From positions 20,882 to 84,881 of the forward strand of contig SVTO01000002.1 of NCBI GenBank assembly GCA_015063745.1: 64,000 nt of DNA. The letters are read 5' to 3'. The notes beneath the pieces were generated by a model. It did not search any database and had not been told where the DNA came from. It was given only the letters and a program-made list of their open reading frames with translations. The DNA comes from Oscillospiraceae bacterium. GTDB lineage: Bacteria; Bacillota; Clostridia; Oscillospirales; CAG-272. The stretch's first letter is position 1. The number at the start of each line of letters is the position of its first letter. Of the stretch, positions 31,447 to 40,958 are shown piece by piece. The position numbers and the translations under genes are program-made.

Positions 31447-33237
31447 TCAATCATAGACCGGTTTATAAACCACAGGACTGCGGTAGAAGACCTGCAGTTC
31501 GCCGTCAACAACCTGCACACCCACCGTTTCTTCTCCGGCATAATACAATTCTTCAAAATTCTCCGTTAAAGAATTATAGATAGATGTCAGCTGCGGCTGC
31601 GTTGTCATTCTGCTGTAAGCCTGAGGAACCAGACCGATTTTTGCATCGGCAGCTTCATATAAATTCCGGATTTGATTGTATCCGTGATGGGCAATCTGTA
31701 CGATATCGGATTTCAGAACCTCTGTCGGATAATATTTCAGCAATGTATCAGCACCGTATTTGTCCAGATCCCCAAGAACCAAAAAGGATTTGTCGTCAAA
31801 ATGGATTTTAATGACCGTACCGCTGTCGTTGACTTCTTCGCTGGCAGGGAGCATGGTGGAGGCATCATACCAGTCTTCCTGTGCATACAGTACTTCCATT
31901 TTCAGATTACCCAGCTGAATGGTTTCGCCGGTGTGAGGTTTGTGATACAGTGCATCCGGATGATATTTGTTAAAACCATCATTGCTTACATCTGTGCCCT
32001 CACCGTCGTAAAGATTATACATAACCCGCTCCAGTGTAAAGAGATCCGGATTTTCGTAGAAGTACGTGCGGAAAGAGGAATAGTGGTCGGCATGGCAATG
32101 GGTGATGAACCAACAGGCAATCCGGATCTTTTCGTTTTCCGGTGTGCCGGTTACTTCACGGGCAATACGAAGGAATTCATCGAAATCCACCTGTGAAGGG
32201 GTGGTGTCATTCTGTTTTCCGCGGGAACCGCCATCGATGAGAAGGAGACTGTTGTCGGCAAGTTTGATAAAGAGGAACTGACCGTTGTTTTTGTAGTTTT
32301 CCGTGTAATCCAGTTCAGCTTGGAGCATTCTTAAACCGAACAGGAACACATCCGTGGTTTCACCTTCCTTAGGTTCGTATGTATAACCGAATTTTTCAAT
32401 CGGTACACTCTTACCCTTTTCGCGAATGATACGTACCTCATTGGTTGCAGCAGTATAATAGGCATACAGGGAAATTTCTTCTTTGTCACACTGGTATGCG
32501 GTAATGCCGTTTGTATCGCTTCTCTGCAGAAGTGTATAACCATCGTCAGCCAGCATTTGGATATACGCAGCAAATTCCTCAGCATTGGTGTCGCTGATGC
32601 CAACAAACAAAGAGGGATTCTCCTTGGCCCATCCTAAGGATTGCGTTGCGGTAACTCCACAATAGGAACCGCCCTCGTAATAAGGAATATCCTCATGAGG
32701 CCATGCATCTTTTGCCGAGTAGATCAGATCAAGATCGGCAGGTATTGTAATTCTGCCGTTTTCATCCACGGTAACTACATGCAAAAAGGCTTCTGCGGCT
32801 GCTTGGAGCTGTGAATCTGCGCAAGCTGCGATAACAATACGATTCCCTTCACAAGTAATGCGGTAGAGATTCTCCCCAAGGGAAGCGGTAATCTCAGAAG
32901 ATGCGGTACGGTTGGTATTTCCAATCAGAATTTCAGTCGCATCCGCAGGAAGAGAAGACACATCTTCCGTCCAGTCATCGGTAAAAGGCAGTTCACAACC
33001 AAAGGAATTCGCAAACGTCTTCCACACCAAAGATGCCGCATCGGAGACAACATCACTCCCTTTTGCCGGCCTTACAAGGGTATAAAGCGGTTCGCCATTT
33101 TCGAACAAACAAATCTCCTGAGAATTTTGTACAAGCGTTTCCTGATTTTCGGTTTCAGGGGGAAGTTCTGTATTACTACAGCCACAAAGAATCAGTCCGG
33201 CAGCAAGAAACAATAATAAGAGTTGGTTTTTCATCAC
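31447..33237 (-). CDS. Lipoprotein with C-terminal metallo-beta-lactamase-fold domain
   Basis: Lipobox LILCGC; FITHCHADHYSSF; IAHHGYNQ; VLGDLDK. Confidence 0.75.
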   Translation of the reverse strand: MMKNQLLLLFLAAGLILCGCSNTELPPETENQETLVQNSQEICLFENGEPLYTLVRPAKGSDVVSDAASLVWKTFANSFGCELPFTDDWTEDVSSLPADATEILIGNTNRTASSEITASLGENLYRITCEGNRIVIAACADSQLQAAAEAFLHVVTVDENGRITIPADLDLIYSAKDAWPHEDIPYYEGGSYCGVTATQSLGWAKENPSLFVGISDTNAEEFAAYIQMLADDGYTLLQRSDTNGITAYQCDKEEISLYAYYTAATNEVRIIREKGKSVPIEKFGYTYEPKEGETTDVFLFGLRMLQAELDYTENYKNNGQFLFIKLADNSLLLIDGGSRGKQNDTTPSQVDFDEFLRIAREVTGTPENEKIRIACWFITHCHADHYSSFRTYFYENPDLFTLERVMYNLYDGEGTDVSNDGFNKYHPDALYHKPHTGETIQLGNLKMEVLYAQEDWYDASTMLPASEEVNDSGTVIKIHFDDKSFLVLGDLDKYGADTLLKYYPTEVLKSDIVQIAHHGYNQIRNLYEAADAKIGLVPQAYSRMTTQPQLTSIYNSLTENFEELYYAGEETVGVQVVDGELQVFYRSPVVYKPVYD

Positions 33238-33294
33238 AATTTTCTCCTTAAAATCGTGCCATACTGTTACGCTGATATTGGCGTATTATTAAAA

Positions 33295-34539
33295 TTATTT
33301 ATCCAGACTGTAGAAACCGGTATTCTTGTCAGTACGGTGTGTCCACATACCTCTGGTAAAGTCCGGAATGTCCACGGGCATACTGCCGTTGGCGATGGAG
33401 ATTTCGGACAGAGGAGAAATAGACATCCATGCTGCTGTATCGTATGTATCGATCGGGGGAACATCGTTATCGTGCAGAGAGGTGAAGAAAGCATCCAGTA
33501 CCAGCCAGTCAATGCTCCAGTGCATATTGAACTGACATTCATCATCATAGCGGAATCCCGGTGCATTTTTATTAAGGAATGCATCAAAAATCGGGTGTCT
33601 CCATTCTTCACGGTATGCTTCAAAGGAATCGTATTTGCCGCCTCTGTTAGGTCTGTTGTCGAAACACAGTCTATTGGAATTTTCTTCAAACATACCATCG
33701 GTACCGCGGATAGTAAGATTACGGGTATAATGGCCGATCAGGGAGGTATCTAAGGTCAAACAAATGGTTTCTCCATGGGCACACTGGATCATGGTCTTGA
33801 CAATGTCTCCCTGTTTGAAAGGATAAGTCTGCAGTTCAGCAGGGATATTGTCATGCTTTTTTGCATAGTCGTTGAGACCCCATGCACCGGATGCCATGGA
33901 AGTCAGTTTCACCATACGGTTACCGCGGTTAATGTCCATCATCTTGGCAATCGGACCAAGGGCATGCGTGGGGTAATTGTCACAGTTGCGGTTCTGGTAG
34001 TTGCGCAGACGGTAATGACGGCGTTCTTCCCCTTCGCAGATCTCATCACGCAGATCGTGCTGATATCCGCCTTCGCAGTGTACAATCTTACCAAACATAC
34101 CTTCTCTAACCATACGCAGCAGTGCCAGCTCTCTGTCCTCATAACAGCAGTTTTCCAGCATCATGCAGTGGATACCGGTCTTTTCGTAGGTATTGACCAG
34201 CTTCCAACAATCGTCCAGACTATATGCACCGCCTACTTCAAAAGCAACAGGCTTGCCACATTCCATGGAATAAACAGCTGCGGGAACATGATTATCCCAC
34301 GAAGAAGCGATAATAACTACTTCTACATCGGGCGATTCAATCAGCTCTCTGTAATCCTTTGTCCACTTGGGAGTATTACCGTTCTTTCTCTGGATATCTT
34401 CCACAGCCCAAAGACAACGGTCTTCATAGAGGTCACATACATAGGTGACAACAGCATCATCTCTCCAACATAACGTACCGGCTGCGTAGCAAATACCGCG
34501 TGCGCCAACGCCGATTACACCAACTTTTATCTGATCCAT
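33295..34539 (-). CDS. Gfo/Idh/MocA family oxidoreductase, GH109-like (paralog 5, MHWSIDWL variant)
   Basis: VGVIGVGARG; YPTHALGPIAKMMDINRGNRM; QFNMHWSIDWL. Confidence 0.85.
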   Translation of the reverse strand: MDQIKVGVIGVGARGICYAAGTLCWRDDAVVTYVCDLYEDRCLWAVEDIQRKNGNTPKWTKDYRELIESPDVEVVIIASSWDNHVPAAVYSMECGKPVAFEVGGAYSLDDCWKLVNTYEKTGIHCMMLENCCYEDRELALLRMVREGMFGKIVHCEGGYQHDLRDEICEGEERRHYRLRNYQNRNCDNYPTHALGPIAKMMDINRGNRMVKLTSMASGAWGLNDYAKKHDNIPAELQTYPFKQGDIVKTMIQCAHGETICLTLDTSLIGHYTRNLTIRGTDGMFEENSNRLCFDNRPNRGGKYDSFEAYREEWRHPIFDAFLNKNAPGFRYDDECQFNMHWSIDWLVLDAFFTSLHDNDVPPIDTYDTAAWMSISPLSEISIANGSMPVDIPDFTRGMWTHRTDKNTGFYSLDK

Positions 34540-34600
34540 AATTTCCCTCCGAAATATTTTTTGTTTTCCGTCTATCAGATAACAGGACGAATTTATTTAT

Positions 34601-34629
34601 ATTATAGTACATCCCTCACACATTGTCAA
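34601..34629 (-). promoter_or_regulatory. Sigma-A type promoter for paralog 5
   Basis: TTGACA-N17-TATAAT on minus strand. Confidence 0.75.
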
Positions 34630-34673
34630 GAAATAACGTCATAAAAACTTTTTGGAAGCAGATGTTGTCTGCA

Positions 34674-34708
34674 AAAAACGTGACGGTTTTTCCATCACGT
34701 TTTTTTGA
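34674..34708 (-). terminator. Intrinsic terminator after paralog 6
   Basis: aaaaacgtgacggtttttccatcacgttttttt. Confidence 0.7.
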
Positions 34709-34715
34709 GATATCA

Positions 34716-35945
34716 TTATTTGTCCAACGCATAGAAACCGGTGTTCTTTTCAGTGCGGCAAGTCCACAGACCTCTGGTAAAATCCGGAATATCCACAGGC
34801 ATGCTGCCGTTGGCGATGGAGATTTCGGACAGGGGAGAGATGGCCATCCATGCGGCACTGTCGTAGGTATCGATCGGGGGAACATCGTTGTCGTGCAGGG
34901 AGGTGAAGAAGGCATCCAGCACCAGCCAGTCGATATCCCAGTGCATCTGATACTGGCAGGTATCGTCATAGCTGAAACCGGGCGCGCTCTTGTTTTCAAA
35001 TGCGTAACGAATGGGATGCAGGTACTGCTCACGGATTGCGTCATAGTTCAGACGGTCTCCGTCGTTGATTACTACAGAGTTCGTAAATCTGTCGAAGAAG
35101 CCTTTGGTACCGCGAATACCCAGATCACGGGGATAGGGACCCGGCAGGCTGGTATCCAGGGTCAGGCAGATGGTTTCGCCGTGAGCACACTGGATCATGG
35201 TCTTTACGATGTCACCCTGCTTGAAGGGGTAGGTCTGCAGTTCGGCAGGGATATTGTCGTGATTTCTGGCATATTCATTCAGACCCCACGCAGGAGATGC
35301 CATGGAGGTCAGTTTCACCATACGGTTGCCGCGGTTGACATCCAGAATCTTACAGATCGGACCGAGAGAATGGGTGGGATAGTTTTCGCAATTGCGGTTC
35401 TTGTAGTTGCGCAGACGGTAATGACGGCGTTCTTCACCTTCACAAATTTCGTCGCGGATGTCGTGATGGTAGCCGCCTTCACAGTGTACCACTTTACCGA
35501 ACAGGCCTTCTCTTACCATACGCAGAGCAGCCAGTTCATATTCGTCGTAGCAGCAGTTTTCCAGCATCATGCAGTGAACACCGGTCTTTTCATAGGTGTT
35601 GACCAGCTTCCAGCAGTCGTCGATGGAATAAGCGCCGCCAACTTCGAATGCGACGGGCTTGCCGCATTCCATAGCATATGCAACAGCAGGAACATGGTTT
35701 TCCCATGCGGAACCGACAATGACAACTTCTACATCGGGAGATTCAATCAGTTCCTTATAATTGAATGTCCACTTGGGCGTATTGCCGTTCTTTCTCTGCA
35801 CGTCCTCTACCGCCCACAGGCAGCGGTCTTCATACAGGTCGCATACATAAGTAACTACAGTATCGTGTCTCCAGCACAGAAGACCTGCCGCATAGCAGAT
35901 TCCGCGTGCACCGACACCGATTACACCAACTTTTATCTGATCCAT
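34716..35945 (-). CDS. Gfo/Idh/MocA family oxidoreductase, GH109-like (paralog 6, MHWDIDWL variant)
   Basis: VGVIGVGARG; YPTHSLGPICKILDVNRGNRM; YQMHWDIDWL. Confidence 0.85.
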   Translation of the reverse strand: MDQIKVGVIGVGARGICYAAGLLCWRHDTVVTYVCDLYEDRCLWAVEDVQRKNGNTPKWTFNYKELIESPDVEVVIVGSAWENHVPAVAYAMECGKPVAFEVGGAYSIDDCWKLVNTYEKTGVHCMMLENCCYDEYELAALRMVREGLFGKVVHCEGGYHHDIRDEICEGEERRHYRLRNYKNRNCENYPTHSLGPICKILDVNRGNRMVKLTSMASPAWGLNEYARNHDNIPAELQTYPFKQGDIVKTMIQCAHGETICLTLDTSLPGPYPRDLGIRGTKGFFDRFTNSVVINDGDRLNYDAIREQYLHPIRYAFENKSAPGFSYDDTCQYQMHWDIDWLVLDAFFTSLHDNDVPPIDTYDSAAWMAISPLSEISIANGSMPVDIPDFTRGLWTCRTEKNTGFYALDK

Positions 35946-36016
35946 AATTATCCTCCGTTTTATGGCATATTCTGAATGATTTATCATATATTTTTTACTT
36001 TATAGTTGTCAAACAA

Positions 36017-36045
36017 AGTATATCATATCTGACATTTGTTGTCAA
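36017..36045 (-). promoter_or_regulatory. Sigma-A type promoter for paralog 6
   Basis: TTGACA-N17-TATACT on minus strand. Confidence 0.7.
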
Positions 36046-36083
36046 GCATTTCCGTCTCGGACAACTTTTGTTGTACGGCCGTT

Positions 36084-38897
36084 TTACTCAAATGCTACAC
36101 TCGTGAAGTATACATCCGTATCGTCCGCATAAACGATGCAGTCGATCACATTATCCTGTACGGAACCGCCTCTGGGCGCACTGATACTGAAGGATTCGGC
36201 CGCAAATTCACCCAGTTCCTTGGTCTGGGACAGTGCCCAGCCCTCTTCCGTTTCGCTGTATACATCAATTCTCGCTTTTTCTTCGCCGATATTACATACC
36301 AGCAGATACGGTGTGCCGTCCGTGGTTTCCGCCATTCTTACGGCAGCGGTACGGGAAAGGTCGATGGCCAGTTCTTCCGTGGAGATCACCTCACCGTCTT
36401 TATAGATCGCGTGATATCTCTTGAAAGTTTTATCCATCAATTCAGCATTACCCGGTCTGTCAGTATCGTCGAAATCGAACAGATAATACGTATAGAAAAT
36501 ATGCAGCTGTCCTTCGGAGTCGAGATATACATCCCCTGCGGATTCCACATTCACAACGGACCAGATACCCTCATCTCCCTGTTCGACATAAGGGAGACAA
36601 ATATCAACAAACGTATTGTTCTTCATTCGTGTAAGATCGGGGATGTGGAACAGAGCAATGGAATCGTCAATCTTGTTTGTGTAGCCGCTGTAGGACAGTC
36701 CCGCATCCTCTGTGTCTTCGGGGGTGATGTATCTCGTACCCACATAGTATACACCGCCGTTTCCGTCTTCTACAGTGTAGAAATTAGAATAGGCACCGGC
36801 AGCGGGCACAGTGGTTTTTGTGTCGAAACTGATACCGTTATAAGCGCGGCTGATGTTTCCGTATTTCCATGCTGTTGTATCCAAAACCATTGTCTGGCGC
36901 AGGAAACCCGGTATGTTTGCGAGAATCACACGGGTGTCTCCATTACCGTCTACGAAGAAATCCGATTGCTTTGTATAGTTCCATACTTCGGTAGGCTGTT
37001 GTACTGTCACCTCATCCGTGGAAGGATCAATTACATACAGGAAGAATCCGCTCGGAGGAGAAACGTAAATCAAGCCATCCGGCATCTGCTTGATGTTCAT
37101 GTACATACTCTGTGCAACCAGGTCTGTACTGCATGAGTAGGTATCGGTGTAAAGAATCTTTGCGGTATTGTCGTCTTCGACCTTTATGATCCGGAAGGTT
37201 TCGTAATCCTGCCAGCTGCTGTAGCTCATAGTATCCGGATGCTCATATTCCGTGGATAATACGGCATAAGTACCGTTTTCTGTGTGTACGACTTTGTTTT
37301 GGTGAGATTTGCCGTGTGCATTGGCACGGAACGGAGTATCCACCTGCAGATCAAATTCCGCCAGAATATCTTTCGGCTCTGAAATGCTATGATCCTTCAG
37401 AGAAATGGTGAATTCATAAGCAGAATGCCAGGGATGTTCCGGGGTTCTGTAGCTGTAAAAGAAACAGCTTAAAATATCATCCTGTATGGAACCGTCACGT
37501 ACGGCACCGATAGAAGTTGATGTATTATGTATACCGTTGAAGGAGCATCTGTTTACAAAGGTCCAGGATTTGCCCAGTGCATCGTCAGCTTTATAGAGTA
37601 AGATTTCTGAGGGAATATCCTGTCTGGCAACGATCATATACAGTGTCCCGTCACTGCTTTGGGTAATCAATAATTTTTGGGAACCTTCATATTGGTGATA
37701 CTGGGTATATTGGTATAAATCATATTCAGGCAGTTCGATTTTTTCATTGTAAATACATTCCATTCCGTCAAAAACAGCATGACGGTACTGGGGATTGAGA
37801 ACCTCTCTTGTACTTTGTGCGGAAATATCATACAGCCAGAACACATATGTAATATGGAGATATTCGTCCTTGTCCATGAATACACCGCCGGAGTTGGCAT
37901 TGTTCACGTCTGACCAGATCCCTTCAGCGGCTCTTGTACGATCCGGTTCATGTACGGGGATATATTCAATATTCTCCGTGGATGTAAGATCCGGAATGTG
38001 GAAAAGATACATTGTATCGTGGGCATAGGTTGTAAAGAAATCTCCTTCATAACCGACATGTTCTGCGAGCGCAGCTACCGGTATTCCATTCCGGCCGACC
38101 ACATAAGCTCCACCGTCGCCATCGGGGAAAGGGAAGAGATAATTGACCCGTCCTAAAATCGGAAAACGCTGGAAAAGACTGGTGGTACTCCACTCCCCGG
38201 TTTCCAAATCGAATACAAACCACTCCAGAACATAGTCCCCGGATTTATAATCTGCTGTATAAAACTGATAAACCCTCCGGTTGGCAAAATCAAACATGGT
38301 CTGAGAATAGCTGGGACGAAATCTATAGGACTCTTCTTCAGAATCGGAGGAAAATGTATAATCATCCGGCCGGAATATGGATAATTCATCGGTTTGGGCA
38401 TCAAAAATATAGGCGCACAAATCTTCACCGCCGGTTATAACCACAATATTTCCGTTGCTGTCCTGGCCGATATTGAGCTCAACCGTTCCGCCGCTGTCAG
38501 GATATTCACCATAATGCAGAATGGTGGTATTGTTGTCAAAATCGGTTTTGGTGACGTAAAACTGGGAATTGCCGCCGGAATTGACGTTAAAATATTTCAG
38601 AAAGGCAGCATATGTGCCCCTCTCTGTACGAACGACACGCTTCTGCTGGCCGTAGTGATAAGCAAGATAAGGATATGTTTCGGCATTCACTACGCTCAAT
38701 TCGTTGGCAGCAAGGATGCTTGATGCATCATCTACCGTAATCGCATGCTTTGCGGGAGTAAGCTCCGGTTCTTCCGGTTCGGTTTCCGCAGGGACGGTTT
38801 CATCGGTATTTGCTGTATCGGTTTCACCCACGGACGGATTTCCGCAGGCGGACAGAAGCAATAATCCTGTCAGCAGCAATGCAAACAATTTTTTCAT
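36084..38897 (-). CDS. Large secreted lipoprotein, paralog of 7..2841
   Basis: Lipobox LLLSAC; same duplicated motifs and C-terminus (SAPRGGSVQDN-IDCI-Y--D--VYFT-V-FE). Confidence 0.8.
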   Translation of the reverse strand: MKKLFALLLTGLLLLSACGNPSVGETDTANTDETVPAETEPEEPELTPAKHAITVDDASSILAANELSVVNAETYPYLAYHYGQQKRVVRTERGTYAAFLKYFNVNSGGNSQFYVTKTDFDNNTTILHYGEYPDSGGTVELNIGQDSNGNIVVITGGEDLCAYIFDAQTDELSIFRPDDYTFSSDSEEESYRFRPSYSQTMFDFANRRVYQFYTADYKSGDYVLEWFVFDLETGEWSTTSLFQRFPILGRVNYLFPFPDGDGGAYVVGRNGIPVAALAEHVGYEGDFFTTYAHDTMYLFHIPDLTSTENIEYIPVHEPDRTRAAEGIWSDVNNANSGGVFMDKDEYLHITYVFWLYDISAQSTREVLNPQYRHAVFDGMECIYNEKIELPEYDLYQYTQYHQYEGSQKLLITQSSDGTLYMIVARQDIPSEILLYKADDALGKSWTFVNRCSFNGIHNTSTSIGAVRDGSIQDDILSCFFYSYRTPEHPWHSAYEFTISLKDHSISEPKDILAEFDLQVDTPFRANAHGKSHQNKVVHTENGTYAVLSTEYEHPDTMSYSSWQDYETFRIIKVEDDNTAKILYTDTYSCSTDLVAQSMYMNIKQMPDGLIYVSPPSGFFLYVIDPSTDEVTVQQPTEVWNYTKQSDFFVDGNGDTRVILANIPGFLRQTMVLDTTAWKYGNISRAYNGISFDTKTTVPAAGAYSNFYTVEDGNGGVYYVGTRYITPEDTEDAGLSYSGYTNKIDDSIALFHIPDLTRMKNNTFVDICLPYVEQGDEGIWSVVNVESAGDVYLDSEGQLHIFYTYYLFDFDDTDRPGNAELMDKTFKRYHAIYKDGEVISTEELAIDLSRTAAVRMAETTDGTPYLLVCNIGEEKARIDVYSETEEGWALSQTKELGEFAAESFSISAPRGGSVQDNVIDCIVYADDTDVYFTSVAFE

Positions 38898-38961
38898 GGC
38901 AATTCTCCCTCCATCTGTCTTTCTTATTGTATGGCAGAAGCAAACTTATTCGGATGAGTTT

Positions 38962-38990
38962 ATTATAACATACACCGTAACCGTTGTCAA
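38962..38990 (-). promoter_or_regulatory. Sigma-A type promoter for lipoprotein gene
   Basis: TTGACA-N17-TATAAT on minus strand. Confidence 0.75.
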
Positions 38991-39106
38991 TAGAGAGCAC
39001 ACATTTTCTCCTCAATCCGCCGGTCAGGTACGGTGCAGACCATTGCAATCCTCCGGAAAATATGGTATACTTATTATTGTATATAAAGTATATACAGGAG
39101 GTAATT

Positions 39107-40729
39107 ATGAAAATCAAAATCAAGAAATTCCCGGTTGTGCTGATCCTGTGCATCCTGGCCGTACTGGTGATCGGCATCGCATACTACGTGACCCTGCCCC
39201 CGATCAATCCCTGTTCTCCCGATTTCTGGGCGTTCTTCTTCCTGGTGCTGGTCGTACTCGGTGTCGCTTCCCTGCTGATCAGTGCGGTTTGCGGCAAGAT
39301 CATCATCGTCAACCAGAAGCTGAAATTCCCTGTCTTTACGAAAATACTGCTCGGTATCGCGGCGCTGGCCGTTGTCTTCATTGTGATTTTCTCTCTGATC
39401 TCCTCCCAGATCTTCCGGGCAAAGACCTATTCCGACATGATCGACCTGCGGGACGGCGACTTCGCTTCCGAAATTCCTCTGACGGAATATGTTACCGACA
39501 TTGCGCTCATGGACTCCGAATCCGCCAGAATCATCGGTGCGCGTACCCTCGGCACTCTGTCCGATCTGGTATCCCAGTACACCGTTTCCGATTCCTATAC
39601 CCAGATCGCCATGCAGGGTGTACCCTACAAGGTATCTCCTCTGGAATATGCCTCCTTCTTCAAATGGCTCCAGAACAGCCCTTCCGGTATTCCCGGTTAC
39701 GTTAAGGTGGACCCGGTCAACTTTGAAGCGGAATTCATCCGTCTGGAAGAATTCATCACCGTTTCTCCCTCCGCATTTCTGGGCAAGGACCTGATGCGTG
39801 CGCTCCGTTTTGCCGCACCTACCGATATGTTCGGCACCGTATTTTTCGAAATCGACGACGAGGGCCATCCGTACTGGATCGCATCCATCATGAAGCCTAA
39901 CGCCGGCTGGTTCGGTGCGTATGACGTTTCCGGCGTGCTGGTAATGGATGCCTGCACCGGTGAGGCGGTTCGCTATGCGCTGGGTGAAATCCCCGCGTGG
40001 ATCGATATTGTTTACAACGGCAATCTGATCTGCCAGAAATACGACTGGTACGGTATGCTGAAAAATGGATACTTCAACTCTGTTCTGTCCCAGACCGGCT
40101 GTACCGTCACCACGGATGACTTCGGCTACAAGATCATCGGTGACGACGTTTATGTTTACACCGGTGTCACTTCCGTTTCCAACGATGAAGCAAACGTAGG
40201 CTTCATTATGGTCAACAGCCGTACGGGCGAATACACCTATTATACCGTACCCGGTGCGGAGGAATATTCCGCCATGGCCGCTGCCGAAGGTTCCGTTCAG
40301 CAGTACCGTTACACCGCATCCTTCCCGTCCCTGATCAACGTGGACGGAGAGGCGACCTACATCATGGTACTGAAGGACGCCAACGGCATTGTGAAGATGT
40401 ACTCTATGGTAAACGTGACCAATTACAACATTGTTGTCACCTCCGAAACCCAGAGCGAAGTATTCCAGAAATACAAGGCTCGTCTGGCAGCGGCCGGTAT
40501 TGAAGATACTGCCGATCCGGACAGCATCATTGAAGAAACCATCATCGTGGATGAAATTCTCTACATCCCCACCGACGGAAACACCACGGCTTACATCCGT
40601 TCCGCTTCCGGGGATGTATACAAGACCGCCTTTGACGAAGCGCTGCTATTGGTGGGTCACGGAGACTCTCTGACAGTTACCTACACCGTCAAGGGTGAGA
40701 TCACCGCGCTGCGGAGTTTTGTAAAATAA
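39107..40729 (+). CDS. Membrane protein of unknown function with large extracytoplasmic domain
   Basis: Three N-terminal hydrophobic helices then ~440-aa soluble region; RBS caggaggt. Confidence 0.7.
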   Translation: MKIKIKKFPVVLILCILAVLVIGIAYYVTLPPINPCSPDFWAFFFLVLVVLGVASLLISAVCGKIIIVNQKLKFPVFTKILLGIAALAVVFIVIFSLISSQIFRAKTYSDMIDLRDGDFASEIPLTEYVTDIALMDSESARIIGARTLGTLSDLVSQYTVSDSYTQIAMQGVPYKVSPLEYASFFKWLQNSPSGIPGYVKVDPVNFEAEFIRLEEFITVSPSAFLGKDLMRALRFAAPTDMFGTVFFEIDDEGHPYWIASIMKPNAGWFGAYDVSGVLVMDACTGEAVRYALGEIPAWIDIVYNGNLICQKYDWYGMLKNGYFNSVLSQTGCTVTTDDFGYKIIGDDVYVYTGVTSVSNDEANVGFIMVNSRTGEYTYYTVPGAEEYSAMAAAEGSVQQYRYTASFPSLINVDGEATYIMVLKDANGIVKMYSMVNVTNYNIVVTSETQSEVFQKYKARLAAAGIEDTADPDSIIEETIIVDEILYIPTDGNTTAYIRSASGDVYKTAFDEALLLVGHGDSLTVTYTVKGEITALRSFVK

Positions 40730-40746
40730 GAAAAGGACGAACTGTT

Positions 40747-40956
40747 ATGGCTCAGAAAAACAAGGCATCCTTCACGGCACGTATTGATGAGGAAATGTAC
40801 AAAAAGTTCCTCGCCGTTGCCGCAGCCGAAGGACGTACGCCCAACAACCATTTTCTCCATCTTCTGCGTACCAACATTGCGTATTACGAACGGATTCACG
40901 GAAAGATTGATGTGTCCGGGGTGGTTCTGCCCGAGGACAGCAAAAATGAGGAATAA
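40747..40956 (+). CDS. Small Arc-like/ribbon-helix-helix-type protein
   Basis: ASFTARIDEEMYKKFLAVAAAEGRTPNNHFLHLLRTNI. Confidence 0.6.
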   Translation: MAQKNKASFTARIDEEMYKKFLAVAAAEGRTPNNHFLHLLRTNIAYYERIHGKIDVSGVVLPEDSKNEE

Positions 40957-40958
40957 GA

